64,000 nucleotides of DNA, from positions 1-64,000 of the forward strand of contig NZ_JACEZS010000028.1 in NCBI RefSeq assembly GCF_014042365.1. The letters run 5' to 3'. This stretch comes from Rugamonas fusca. Its GTDB lineage: Bacteria; Pseudomonadota; Gammaproteobacteria; Burkholderiales; Burkholderiaceae_D. Shown piece after piece: positions 34,946 through 44,759 of the stretch (the stretch's first letter is position 1; each line of letters starts with the position of its first letter). The notes beneath the pieces were generated by a model. The model ran no database searches. It saw only the letters and a list, made by a program, of their open reading frames with translations, and was not told the origin of the DNA. The position numbers and the translations under genes are program-made.

Positions 34946-35797
34946 TCAGGCCACGTTGGCAGCAGCAATCAACTCATCCGATAACGCGTCAATTTTGATT
35001 GGAGGCGTTTTTGTGGCAGGCTGCTCAATGTAGCTGCGATTCTCGCCGTAGTAAGCAGCTTGCGCGGCTCTAATTGAGGTGTCACTTGTCAGAACGGCTT
35101 TAATAGCGAAGATGCCTTCGGGATTTTTCTTTGCGATCATCACGCAGTATTCGCCGAGAGAGTTTATGTCTTTGAAGTCTTTCAGTTCACTACGTTTGAC
35201 AACCCCCATTTCAGTCACCTGCCTCAGCATAGCTTCGGCACGGTGGGCTTTTTCGCTTGCGGTAAGTTCTTTCTTGTTGAGCAAACGAATCGCTTCAACG
35301 CCACCAGCATTTCGGATAAATTGAGGAAGATCGGGATACTGAATGCCATTCTGATCGGCAGCCGTTAGTACCTTCGCATAGGAGCTACGGCGTTGTGGAG
35401 AGGCCTTGTCGCCGAATACGATGCGAATAATCTTCTGCTGTGTCGAGTTGGTTTTAGTAAATTCAATCTGACGGCTGCGGGCGATCCGGTTAAGCGCATC
35501 AGCAAGTGCGCGGGACAAGCTGCCTGAGCGGCGCAAGTCGTACCAAAGTTGAAGGCAGCGCGAAAGAATTTGGTAGAGCTGTTCGTTAGCCGATGCGTAC
35601 GCGCCAGCCTCCCATTGCTCTGCCTTTGCGCTCAATTCTTCAATCGTGAAAATCATGGTATCCACATAACGTGGAACATCGAACTTGATGCCCAGATCAT
35701 CGGCAGTGCTTGCGGAGTTGTTCACTTCTGCTGGATCGGCAGCAGCGCGAGGCAGGGTAGCAGCAGGCTGAGAGATTGCGGTTGTTGCGTTATTCAT
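34946..35797 (-). CDS. hypothetical protein of the island
   Basis: 283 residues, not recognised. A disordered Ala/Pro-rich N-terminus (about 1-35) is followed by a mostly helical body (YQILSRCLQLWYDLRRSGSL; RAEAMLRQVTEMG) and a short C-terminal tail. AAGGGG sits 8 bp before ATG. It ends 67 bp before the AAA+ gene and is probably in the same operon, so it may be a partner of that ATPase. No membrane segment or metal motif is seen. Confidence 0.65.
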   Translation of the reverse strand: MNNATTAISQPAATLPRAAADPAEVNNSASTADDLGIKFDVPRYVDTMIFTIEELSAKAEQWEAGAYASANEQLYQILSRCLQLWYDLRRSGSLSRALADALNRIARSRQIEFTKTNSTQQKIIRIVFGDKASPQRRSSYAKVLTAADQNGIQYPDLPQFIRNAGGVEAIRLLNKKELTASEKAHRAEAMLRQVTEMGVVKRSELKDFKDINSLGEYCVMIAKKNPEGIFAIKAVLTSDTSIRAAQAAYYGENRSYIEQPATKTPPIKIDALSDELIAAANVA

Positions 35798-35941
35798 TTC
35801 GAAGCCCCTTTGAAGTTGGTCTTTGCCGGTATGGCAGGGCCAATTCTGGAGCAGCGAAAATCGTGTCGGAAGGGAGGTCTTGACCTGATGTGTTCGTCTC
35901 CCACTAAACCGTAGCAGAGCCGGAATTACGTGGAAATGTCT

Positions 35942-36766
35942 TTAGAAACAGTCTTTACAGGGGAACTTGCCATGTATGGTGTTGCGAACATGCGCCTCGA
36001 ATATATTGAGGTAGTCTCTAACCTGCTTTACTCGATCATCTATTCCAAGTTCCATCAAATTCACATCGTCAGATTCGGCAGCTTGCTTTTGTGCTTCGGT
36101 TAGCGTCCAATTGAAACTAAAACCGCCTAAGTCGTGATTCTCCGCTTCACATATCGTAAGGGCTGTATCGTAATGCCCCCATTTTTTTCTTCCGTAACGT
36201 TGCTTGTCATTTTTACCGTTCTCCGTAACCAGACCAACAAAGAACGCCTTTTTGACCCCCACAAGCGCCGCTTTATTAAGCTTGCCGTGTGGATTATGTA
36301 GGGGATAACGAGCGAGCTGTGCTCCTTCGACTTTGCTTTCATCGTAATGCTGGTCAATCAAGTCTTTCAACATTTTAAGAACATCAGATTTATGCTGAGT
36401 AAGTGAAACATCAATCAAAAGATGGCCCGGTAGTATATTATGACTCAGGGGATTTGATATTGCCTCAGCTTTCGGATCACGCAGCCAGAACAAATGAATA
36501 TGCGTTTCTAGCCACTTTGCCCAGCCTTCTTCACCATTAATTGGCGTTCCATCTATGAAGAAATAAATGTCACCCCAATCATTGTAAATCAGCGCAATTT
36601 TATCAAACTGGGCCTCAAGCTTTGTACACGTCGCAGTATCTCCATTGCGCCGAGCAGCACAATATTGGTGGTAATCCGCGTTCATTTGGAGGTGACGGAA
36701 CCAGTAGTAAAGGAACTGCGTGTAAGTTCCTTCATCCACATTCCTTCTTGAGGATTTGTCAGTCAT
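35942..36766 (-). CDS. hypothetical protein next to the restriction enzyme
   Basis: 274 residues, not recognised. It contains several aromatic-rich stretches (YTQFLYYWFRHLQMNADYHQY; IYNDWGDIYFFIDGTP), HILPGHLLIDVSL-like strands, and a C-terminal CKDC pair. It begins 52 bp after the type ISP gene on the same strand and is likely co-transcribed with it. It could be an accessory or control protein of that system, but this is only positional. Confidence 0.65.
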   Translation of the reverse strand: MTDKSSRRNVDEGTYTQFLYYWFRHLQMNADYHQYCAARRNGDTATCTKLEAQFDKIALIYNDWGDIYFFIDGTPINGEEGWAKWLETHIHLFWLRDPKAEAISNPLSHNILPGHLLIDVSLTQHKSDVLKMLKDLIDQHYDESKVEGAQLARYPLHNPHGKLNKAALVGVKKAFFVGLVTENGKNDKQRYGRKKWGHYDTALTICEAENHDLGGFSFNWTLTEAQKQAAESDDVNLMELGIDDRVKQVRDYLNIFEAHVRNTIHGKFPCKDCF

Positions 36767-36818
36767 GGTTCCGTCTTCACACGATCATGTTGAAACGATA
36801 TTGTAGCCGTAAGCAAGC

Positions 36819-39800
36819 TTATGTTTTTATCTCCAACCGCGGCAATGCCCGGACAATCTTCATTGTCTCAAGGCTTACCGTAATAACCCGTTGGAATAGC
36901 TCAAGCGGGTAGCGAGCATTACCCATAGTCTCCGTTGCCCATAAGTTCGCGTCGTTAACAATGCCGCTATCTTTGTCAGTCTTTACACTCTGTCGATCAA
37001 CAATCCAGTCAAGCGCTGGCTTGCCGTTCAAAATATAGTCATATGCTTCGACCGGTATTCCCTTTAAGGTAATTTTTTCGTTGTAATACAATGTCGTCAG
37101 ATCTTTCTGTTTACCGATTTTTTCAAATCGCATCTTTTCCACCACATAATCGACATCGTTTTTTGGAAACTCACCTTCAAGCACTTGAAGTGGATACTTC
37201 GCAGCTGTTTCGTAATTCAGATGTAAATTAGATAAACTTCGTCCTGCGTTCGTGAATATCCAGAATTCTCCCACTGTTTTTACACGTGGAATTCGAGGAA
37301 GTTCCTTTGTTAAGCTATCGGCATAACGTTCACGGTAATCTGGTGAATGTAATAATCCGTAGATGTAATAGAAAACATCATCCTTGGAAATTTTTTGATC
37401 GTTATAGTAGTCTTTGAAATGTAGTAAGCCAAGCTCACTTATTCCATCTGTTCGAGTCCAGCGTTTATTATCATCATTATGCTCAGGCGTGTTATCGTTG
37501 TTTGAAAACATCTCAGCTTGATGTGTGTTGCTTTCACTCACATCGTCTGCGGAACTCAAAGGCGAATAGATATATCGAGGGAATAATTGACCTTTTTCGA
37601 GATTATCAAAATTCGGGATTAGGTTCGTCATTAACGAGGAAAACCCGCTTCTTGATCCAATTCCACTTACGCAAATTACTAGATTATCAGCTTTCGCATC
37701 TGGGAAAAGTTTTGGCGTTGAATAAAGACTATGATTGAAATTTTTGTCAGCGTAAAGCCACTGTTTTATGAATGGTCGATGAAGTCCGATCATCAATTTT
37801 GATTTATCGAAATCCCTCTTAATTCCTTTTGAAACACCGCTCTTTATGTTGACTCCCCAACTAATTTTTGTCGGATCACTATTGATAAAACTATCAATGT
37901 CCAGGCTAAGTCCGCTTAAGCGGGCATTTTTATACCTATCTACTTCTTCATTATAGAAAGCAATCATGCTGCTCATGTTTGCTACTAAGTTTTCCTTTGA
38001 GAAGTTATAAATCCATGCGTCGCGACTACTTAAGACCCCTTGAGATTGGAAAACAAAAATTGTATTTGCGCTCGAATCCTTCTTGTTTCCCAATTGGATG
38101 AAATCTTCGAAACTGCTATCTCGGTGATTAACCCAATCGTTGTGCTTGTCTGGAGTTACGGCTAACCATGCGTTGGAATTCTTTATGCCATCAATACTTC
38201 CAAGAAGCTTTATCTTATCAAGCTTTCCCTGAGTGCCGATATCGTCACCAATGTCATGGACATAGATATTTCCGTGTTGAGTTGAGTTAGGGTTTTTTAC
38301 AAATATCGTGATGGCGATTCCCGTCATACTCGCGCTGCCAAAAATATTTTGACCTTCTCGGGCCTTCCCGCCACTCAGCATGTTTTTCCGAATATCTCCG
38401 CGTAAATTGAAGATGTATAGGCTACTGAATTCATCCTGAAGGGATTTTCGCATTCCATCCATTGCGGGCTTTTCGAGGAAGCTACTTCCGGACACGAACC
38501 CAATAACACCGCTGTCTCCTAAGCGGTCGCTTGCCCATCTGATTGCTCTAATGTACGAATCGTAGGTTGACCTTTTCCCGCCTTGGCTTAAAGAGTTTTT
38601 TACGTATGTTTGTGCGATTCGATTATCTAAGTGTGTATATTCTATGTTTTGATTGTTGTCATTCTCACTTCTTTGCCCTGCTGAATACGGCGGATTTCCA
38701 ATAATGACCCGAATATCAAGTTTCTTCTGTTTCTTACGGCGTGCGCTATTTTCTACCAAAATCTGGTCAACCAAGTCTTCCTTTTCATAAAGTTGGAAGG
38801 TATCAGTTAGACATATGCCTTCAAATGGCTGGTATTCACCGCCGACGATGTCGTGATATACAGATTCGATGTTTATGGCGGCAATATAATATGCCAGAAG
38901 TACGATTTCGTTTGCGTGTATCTGATTCGCATACTTATTAGGTAAATCTTCTTTGCTAATCAAGCCACTCTGTAGCAATCGTGTAATAAACGTACCAGTT
39001 CCCGTAAATGGGTCAATGATATGAACATTGTTACTCGCAAGCGTTTGGTTGAATTCATTTTTAAGAATGTCGTTAACGCTTTGGATGATGAAATCTACAA
39101 CTTCAACTGGCGTATAGACAATGCCCAATCGTTCTGTCATCTTTGGAAAGGCATTGCGGAAAAATTTATCGTAAAGTTCGACGACGATTTTTTGCTTTCC
39201 TGTCGCACTGTCGATACCTTCGGCGCGTAATTTCACGCTGTCATAGAAACGTTGTAAAGTATCAGCTTCTTTGTTTAGATGATGTTCTTGTAAAACATCG
39301 AGTACGCCGGACATTGCGAGTGACATTGGATTATGTTTGGCGAAGCTGTAGTCCTTAAATAGGGCATCAAAAACTGGTTTGGTAATCAAATGCTGCGCCA
39401 ACATCTCAATTACTTCTGTATCGCTGATGCTACCATTAAGGTCATCACGCAACTCATTGGCGAAGTCGTTGAACGCAGTGCGTTCTTTTGTGTTTTCTGG
39501 GTTCTCAATGATGGTAGTAATACGGGTAATATGAGTTTGGGCGATTTTTGAAATATCATTTGCCCAATCCTCCCAATGATGGCGATTACCACATTTTTGA
39601 ACTACTTTGGCATAGATAGCGCGTTCAATTTCACCGATCTCAAACTGTAATGGAACTTGTTCATGGGGCTTATATTCCTCACGATCTTGCCCAATATTGA
39701 ATTTTCCTTTGCCAGCATCATTCTTGCTCTTTCCGTTTCCCTTGGCTGCTTTCTTGTTGATCTTGTCCGTAATGGCGACAACTTCCATTTTTGCCGTGTC

Positions 39801-41774
39801 TTTACCGATCAGGTCAAGCTTGTTCACCATAGCGTCAAATCGGTCGTCATGTGAGCGTAAGGCCTGTAATACTTGCCAAACGACTTTGTACGTCTTGTTG
39901 TCATTGAGTGCCTCGTGCGCTTCCAAGCCTGCGGGAATGACGACAGGCAATATGACGTAGCCGCGCTTCTTTCCCGGAGCATTGCGCATTACACGCCCGA
40001 CCGACTGTACGACGTCAACCTGTGAGTTGCGTGGTGTCAGGAACAGCACTGCGTCCAGTGCCGGAACATCGACGCCTTCGGAAAGGCAGCGCACGTTGCT
40101 GAGAATACGGCAGGTATTCTCAGGTGTTTCCGCCTTGAGCCAATTCAGTTTTTCTTCCTTCTGACTGGCGTTCATGCTGCCATCGACGTGCGCAGCTTCG
40201 CAAGTGAGGCGTGCTATCGTTTCAAACTCCTCCTGCTCTTGGTATGACTCGACTACGGCCTGAAACATTCCCGCGATATTCTTGGAACTGACCTTATGAG
40301 TCTTGGCTGCTTTAGCATTTTTTTGTACCTCAATGACCTGGCAAAATGCCACGGCGCGACGCATCGGGTCTGGATCACCGATCAGATCATTTTGGGTGTC
40401 TTGTTTTGAAAGAGCTTTCCAACAGCCGATAATTTTTGCTGCGTCGTCTACCTTGAGCTGATTGTTTTCGTCAGCGAGTAGCCCCTGAAGACGGCGGCTA
40501 ACGTGTGCTTCGTCAACGGCAAGCACGATGACCTTGTAATCAACGAGCAGCCCACGCTTGACAGCTTCTGAGAATGTGATGACGTACAGTTCCTTGCCAT
40601 ACCATTCCTCATTGTTCATTCCGTAAAGTTTGGTATTGTCCCTTTCCGCAACCGCTTCAGCCGCATCACTATAGATTCGTGGCGTCGCAGTCATGTACAG
40701 CCGTTTAGCGGAACGGATAAAGTCGGCATCGTGAACTTTGACGAAGTTGCTTTCGTCATCGTCGCCATCAAAGGTGGCGCCAGTTGTACGGTGCGCTTCG
40801 TCACAAATAATCAGGTCGAAATCAGCAAGGTTATATTGCTTTTGAGCCTTGCTGATAACTTCAATCGAATGATAGGTGGAGAAGACGACGCTCATGTGTT
40901 CGTCGTCGTGGCGCTTCGCCATTTCCAGTGCCAGCCGTGCTGGCTCAGTCGTGGCCGGATAGCGCAGCTCATGAGCGAAGGTTTGTACAACGTCTTCGTC
41001 TTTCGCACGCTTCTTACCGACATCGCTATCAGAGCAGACAGCAAAGCTATGAAGCGGCGTCGTGCTTTCCTGCGTCCATTCAGTCAGCGTTTGCGACAGC
41101 AGCGATAGGCTCGGAACCAAGAACAGCACGCGCTTGCCTGCTCCAGCCAATTTTTCAGCAATCTTCAAGCTGGTAAAAGTTTTGCCAGTGCCGCAAGCCA
41201 TAATGAGCTTGCCGCGGTCTGCCGTCTTCAAACCATGTTCAGCGGCGTTCAAGGCAGTCTGCTGGTGTTCACGCAGAGTCTTTTTGGGCTTGATTACTGG
41301 CGCTTGGTGCGGGCGATACATCGCCCAATCAATCTGACTATTTTCAAGAGCGCTCAAGTCAATTTTGTTGACTGGCGGCTGTTGATTTTGTAGTGCGTCG
41401 TTGGCGTGCTCACTCCAATTGTTGGTCGTGGTCACGATTATGCGGCGTGTAAACGGCTTCTTGCCCGAGGCGGTGAAGAAGCTGTCGATATCAGCCTTCT
41501 GAACCTTGTAATCGTCTGCGTAAAACTTACATTGAATCGCGTGTGTCTCTCCCGTCCCTTGGGTTCGTGCTACAAGATCAATGCCGGTGTCGCGGCCATC
41601 CAAACCGTGTTCTTTTGCCCAATCCACATACGTCCAGACCTTGTCGTACAGGTCGCGGTAGGTAGCTTCGTTGCGGAGATAGGTAGCGATCAGGTCTTCA
41701 AAGTAGGTACCTTTTTCGCGTTCACTGAGGGATGCTTGTCGATAGGTGTCCAGCAAGTCGTGTAATGCGGCCAT
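36819..41774 (-). CDS. type ISP single-chain restriction-modification enzyme
   Basis: 1651 residues in one chain. An Mrr-like nuclease lies at about 25-110 (DTGIDLVAR, then HAIQCKFY, the D-QxK metal site). A superfamily 2 translocase follows: Walker A MACGTGKT at about 192-199, DEAH in ICDEAHRTTG, TATPRIY and QSVGRVMR. Then comes a helical coupler, an N6-adenine methyltransferase with DPFTGTGTFITRL (motif I) and NPPYSAGQ (motif IV) at about 940-1080, and a C-terminal target-recognition region. This is the LlaGI/LlaBIII order: one polypeptide recognises, methylates, translocates and cuts. All key motifs are intact. ATG 41774 is chosen; a TTG 27 bp upstream is less likely. It is AT-rich and clearly defence cargo. 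Confidence 0.9.
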   Translation of the reverse strand: MAALHDLLDTYRQASLSEREKGTYFEDLIATYLRNEATYRDLYDKVWTYVDWAKEHGLDGRDTGIDLVARTQGTGETHAIQCKFYADDYKVQKADIDSFFTASGKKPFTRRIIVTTTNNWSEHANDALQNQQPPVNKIDLSALENSQIDWAMYRPHQAPVIKPKKTLREHQQTALNAAEHGLKTADRGKLIMACGTGKTFTSLKIAEKLAGAGKRVLFLVPSLSLLSQTLTEWTQESTTPLHSFAVCSDSDVGKKRAKDEDVVQTFAHELRYPATTEPARLALEMAKRHDDEHMSVVFSTYHSIEVISKAQKQYNLADFDLIICDEAHRTTGATFDGDDDESNFVKVHDADFIRSAKRLYMTATPRIYSDAAEAVAERDNTKLYGMNNEEWYGKELYVITFSEAVKRGLLVDYKVIVLAVDEAHVSRRLQGLLADENNQLKVDDAAKIIGCWKALSKQDTQNDLIGDPDPMRRAVAFCQVIEVQKNAKAAKTHKVSSKNIAGMFQAVVESYQEQEEFETIARLTCEAAHVDGSMNASQKEEKLNWLKAETPENTCRILSNVRCLSEGVDVPALDAVLFLTPRNSQVDVVQSVGRVMRNAPGKKRGYVILPVVIPAGLEAHEALNDNKTYKVVWQVLQALRSHDDRFDAMVNKLDLIGKDTAKMEVVAITDKINKKAAKGNGKSKNDAGKGKFNIGQDREEYKPHEQVPLQFEIGEIERAIYAKVVQKCGNRHHWEDWANDISKIAQTHITRITTIIENPENTKERTAFNDFANELRDDLNGSISDTEVIEMLAQHLITKPVFDALFKDYSFAKHNPMSLAMSGVLDVLQEHHLNKEADTLQRFYDSVKLRAEGIDSATGKQKIVVELYDKFFRNAFPKMTERLGIVYTPVEVVDFIIQSVNDILKNEFNQTLASNNVHIIDPFTGTGTFITRLLQSGLISKEDLPNKYANQIHANEIVLLAYYIAAINIESVYHDIVGGEYQPFEGICLTDTFQLYEKEDLVDQILVENSARRKKQKKLDIRVIIGNPPYSAGQRSENDNNQNIEYTHLDNRIAQTYVKNSLSQGGKRSTYDSYIRAIRWASDRLGDSGVIGFVSGSSFLEKPAMDGMRKSLQDEFSSLYIFNLRGDIRKNMLSGGKAREGQNIFGSASMTGIAITIFVKNPNSTQHGNIYVHDIGDDIGTQGKLDKIKLLGSIDGIKNSNAWLAVTPDKHNDWVNHRDSSFEDFIQLGNKKDSSANTIFVFQSQGVLSSRDAWIYNFSKENLVANMSSMIAFYNEEVDRYKNARLSGLSLDIDSFINSDPTKISWGVNIKSGVSKGIKRDFDKSKLMIGLHRPFIKQWLYADKNFNHSLYSTPKLFPDAKADNLVICVSGIGSRSGFSSLMTNLIPNFDNLEKGQLFPRYIYSPLSSADDVSESNTHQAEMFSNNDNTPEHNDDNKRWTRTDGISELGLLHFKDYYNDQKISKDDVFYYIYGLLHSPDYRERYADSLTKELPRIPRVKTVGEFWIFTNAGRSLSNLHLNYETAAKYPLQVLEGEFPKNDVDYVVEKMRFEKIGKQKDLTTLYYNEKITLKGIPVEAYDYILNGKPALDWIVDRQSVKTDKDSGIVNDANLWATETMGNARYPLELFQRVITVSLETMKIVRALPRLEIKT

Positions 41775-41992
41775 GTTCGGGGGCTTTCTGTTGGAAAACA
41801 ATGACCAACATTATGGCCCACAACGGGCATTATCGGGACCGAAAAACGGCCAATATCAAGCTACCAGCCGCTAGTTTTGACTTGACCTGTTGCTATGACT
41901 CAAAGCTACGCTGCTTACTATTTGAGCACTGGCGGCCAGCTTTTTCGATGCCCTACAGCCGATGAGCGCGGTTCGGTAGCATCATCTAGTCG

Positions 41993-42586
41993 TCAGATCA
42001 GTTCAACCGCCGCCTTTTTCATGTCCGTCGTGACGTTGACGTATCGCATGGTGGTCTGGGCCTGGCGATGGCCGGCGAGTTCCATCAGCACCTTCAGCGG
42101 CACCGCCTTAGCCGACAGCGACGACAAAAATCCGCGCCGTCCCGAATGGCTGCTTGCGCCGTCGATGCCCGCAGCTTTGTAGAGCATGTGGAAATGGTAG
42201 CAGGCAGTGTTGGCCGTAAAATGATCCCGCTTCTGCGTCGAGAACAATGCCTTACCCATGTCGGTGTCGGCAATTTCTGTAAGCCGTTGCGGCTCAAATC
42301 GCAGTCTTAAGTAGTTCAGCAGTTCCTTGCGCAGTTTGTCCGCAAGAATGACTGTGCGAGCGTGCTTGCCTTTGGTTTGCGCAGCCGTCAAACGGATTTC
42401 CGATTTTATCGTGCCGTCGAGTGCCAGCACATCACCGATCTTCGTTGCGGCGACTTCACCTATTCGCATTCCGCCCCAATGCGTCATCAGCATCATTGCC
42501 CGATCCCGCGTCGCATACTTGCGGGTGGCAATGTAAAGCAGCAGCAGCTTCAGTTCCTTGTCGCTCAGTGTCCGTGCTTGAGACAT
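41993..42586 (-). CDS. small tyrosine recombinase, catalytic domain only
   Basis: 197 residues, about half the usual integrase length. It has the catalytic arginine in HWGGMRIGEVA, a lysine-bearing hairpin (QTKGKHARTV), SSHSGRRGFLSSL (HxxR box), LAGHRQAQTTMRYVN with the Tyr nucleophile, and no N-terminal core-binding domain. GGGGAG lies 6 bp before ATG. It sits 218 bp upstream of the type ISP gene on the same strand. It may be a remnant of another element, a partner of the main integrase, or a switch enzyme for nearby DNA. Confidence 0.8.
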   Translation of the reverse strand: MSQARTLSDKELKLLLLYIATRKYATRDRAMMLMTHWGGMRIGEVAATKIGDVLALDGTIKSEIRLTAAQTKGKHARTVILADKLRKELLNYLRLRFEPQRLTEIADTDMGKALFSTQKRDHFTANTACYHFHMLYKAAGIDGASSHSGRRGFLSSLSAKAVPLKVLMELAGHRQAQTTMRYVNVTTDMKKAAVELI

Positions 42587-42980
42587 TTTTCTCCCCTAAC
42601 CAATGAATATCGTTAGGGATAGTGTGTTTTCTTTTGTCTAAAATTCCTACCGGCGTTGAACTGAGAAAGAGCGCAGCATTTTTCTTCCATAAATCAAACG
42701 GTTAGCGACGGCCTCTCCAGGAACCAAAGATTCAAAGCAGTTTCATTGGTTTTGAAATCCATGCGACTTGCGCACAATCCCTACAGCACAATAAAAACGC
42801 CGTCCAGCTACTCAGCTGTTCCAGTGATGGAAAAAATGCGCTACGCTTGGGTTACGCTGCGAGCATGGGGAAAAGGTGCTCGTCGTGATGAGTGGTGCCG
42901 AATGTGAGCGTTACAAGTTTTGAACACATGGAGGTGCGCGAGCCAGCCAAAGTGCGCAAATGAATTTAATCGAGGAAATT
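42587..42980. other. intergenic region between divergent genes
   Basis: 394 bp holding the upstream regions of the small recombinase and the 88-residue gene. I find no convincing promoter, repeat or gene. CAGCTACTCAGCTG near 42805 is a weak palindrome. Confidence 0.3.
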
Positions 42981-43247
42981 ATGAGCAGTTCGCCGTTACT
43001 TGAAATGCTTGCTGGCGCGGCGCAGGCCTTGGTGAAGCAGCAAAGTCCAATTGCGGCGTCGGTCTTGGCAGCGTTAACTTCTACATCTAATGCGGATGCG
43101 TGGAAAAATGCGGGTGACGCCCTGTTAGAAGCGGCGATTAACGCCGATCACATAGATGACGCCAATACCTGTTACACGGAGGCGCAAAAATGCTTCGCTC
43201 GCTACGTTTATCTTCGTCGTCAACGTACAGGTAAGAAGCTGGCGTAA
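42981..43247 (+). CDS. small helical hypothetical protein
   Basis: 88 residues from MSSSPLLEMLAGAAQALV; Ala-rich helices, then NTCYTEAQKCFARYVYLRRQ. CGAGGAAATT directly precedes ATG 42981, a strong ribosome site, so this start is preferred over an ATG 21 bp upstream. The helix pattern (LLEAAINADHIDDANTCYTEAQKCFARY) looks TPR-like but a single repeat is not enough to assign it. Confidence 0.5.
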   Translation: MSSSPLLEMLAGAAQALVKQQSPIAASVLAALTSTSNADAWKNAGDALLEAAINADHIDDANTCYTEAQKCFARYVYLRRQRTGKKLA

Positions 43248-43257
43248 ATGGTTCAGG

Positions 43258-43749
43258 CTATTCATCTATGGGGCCAACAGGACAGCCATCAGGGCGACTC
43301 TGATTCCAGGCGGCCACCAAGTTGGCTCGTGATCTTTTATACCACCATTCAACCAGCTGCCTTTCCCTGCCGCCGATCGTCCCTTCAAGATGCGAGCAGT
43401 CTGCTACAGCGAACGAGGCGTTGACGCCGCCGCCTGTGACATGGAAGTGCGGCGGCGCATGTTCGCGTGACCGAACTTCAATTTTCAAGCCGTTGATCCG
43501 TGCCACTAACTGCTTGATGCTGTAAAGAGAGCCATCGTCCCATACAGCATAGCCGCCGGACAGAAGGCGCTCAAGCACAGCGGTACTTTCTTCAAGTGTA
43601 CGAGCTGTACTTGATTGATGATCTAGCGCTTCGTATTCGTCCATAATCGCCGTTGCTTGTTCGTTGGCCGTGCTTGGCCCGCTGGGGAGTGTGAGCAGGA
43701 AACTATACCCGAATGCTTGTGACGGAAGTGCGGGAATGTGGTTTCCCAC
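43258..43749 (-). CDS. DUF4160 domain protein
   Basis: Up to 163 residues. The C-terminal part contains REHAPPHFHVTGGGVNASFAVADC, the signature of DUF4160, a small family often paired with DUF2442 proteins in toxin-antitoxin-like loci. The N-terminal 80 residues differ from short family members. The GTG start at 43749 is uncertain and ATG at about 43644 is an alternative. No DUF2442 partner is seen beside it. Confidence 0.6.
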   Translation of the reverse strand: MGNHIPALPSQAFGYSFLLTLPSGPSTANEQATAIMDEYEALDHQSSTARTLEESTAVLERLLSGGYAVWDDGSLYSIKQLVARINGLKIEVRSREHAPPHFHVTGGGVNASFAVADCSHLEGTIGGRERQLVEWWYKRSRANLVAAWNQSRPDGCPVGPIDE

Positions 43750-43851
43750 TCATCAGGTGTGTAGCGAAAATCGCGGGCAGCCAGCCTCTGCGCTGAAATA
43801 CGCGCAGCAGAAAAATTCAGGGGAAGTAGTAGACCAAACCAACTAGGTTGG

Positions 43852-44727
43852 TCAATGTTTCATCCTAGCCCGTTTCTTGTAGAACTCGTCAAACTCGGCC
43901 GCATAGCGTGATTTGGTGGCGGGCGTGAGCCAGCGATCGAACTGGTCGCGATAATGTGTGTCCTGTGCGAGTTGGCTAACGATATAGTCTATTCGGTCAA
44001 TCATTTTTTTTCCCCACGGAGTGCGAGGACAGGCAAAACTGCCGATTAGCGGTGTATTGGCGATATCAATAGGCAGCGTGACCAGTGTTTTCAATGCCGA
44101 CGTGTCCATCATCTGGTAGGCAAGGATAAAGTCGTAATCCAGCGTGTAGTCGACCCGGCCTGCGGCAATCATCTTGAAGATATTCGTGCCGAGCACAGTG
44201 GCACCAGTAAATTTGAGATTAGCGCCGTGCGCGTTGCTGGCAAGCGCGGCATCTAGCTCGGTGCCGTAAGCACGTCCGGCCACCAAGGCACCATTGATAT
44301 TACGTTTCATGATAAGCGCGTTGAACTGAACTTCTCCGTTGGAATTCATGGGCACTTCAGTCAAGCGATCTTTTCTAACAATCAACTGGATTGGCGGCAG
44401 CATGAACACGTCACTGAGATAAGCTTGCCTATCGCGTTGCGGCGTGCGCAAGGCACTCGTATAACAAGCTTCGGTGCCGATATCAATGGAGGTCCAGATA
44501 CGCGCCGTGTTGGCAATCCTGAACTGATGCGTGGTTTTCTCTGGCCAATTAGCGACCACGCCGCGCAATACTTGGTCCACGGCACCCGTGCCAGGCCTTC
44601 CATCAATGGGATGGGAGTAGGGAGGAAAATCGGTCAGCCACCAATCCATGTCCTGGGCCTGCGCGTTGTAGGCGAGGCTCAAGACCAGGCAACAAGCCGC
44701 AGCTTTGTGATGCCTTGATTTTGCCAT
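43852..44727 (-). CDS. periplasmic substrate-binding-like protein (TIGR02285 type)
   Basis: 291 residues with an N-terminal signal peptide (AAACCLVLSLAYNAQA). The mature part starts DMDWWLTDFPPYSHPIDGRPG, which, with the later WTSIDIGTEACYTSALRTPQR, matches the family of type 2 periplasmic binding proteins related to amino-acid binding proteins. No permease or kinase is adjacent. Unlike the rest of the island, this is a metabolic or sensory rather than defence-like gene. A hairpin of ACCAACTAGGTTGGT lies at its 3' end and may terminate it. Confidence 0.75.
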   Translation of the reverse strand: MAKSRHHKAAACCLVLSLAYNAQAQDMDWWLTDFPPYSHPIDGRPGTGAVDQVLRGVVANWPEKTTHQFRIANTARIWTSIDIGTEACYTSALRTPQRDRQAYLSDVFMLPPIQLIVRKDRLTEVPMNSNGEVQFNALIMKRNINGALVAGRAYGTELDAALASNAHGANLKFTGATVLGTNIFKMIAAGRVDYTLDYDFILAYQMMDTSALKTLVTLPIDIANTPLIGSFACPRTPWGKKMIDRIDYIVSQLAQDTHYRDQFDRWLTPATKSRYAAEFDEFYKKRARMKH

Positions 44728-44759
44728 AGAGAAAGCACTTAATTAAGGGTTAGCAAAGA

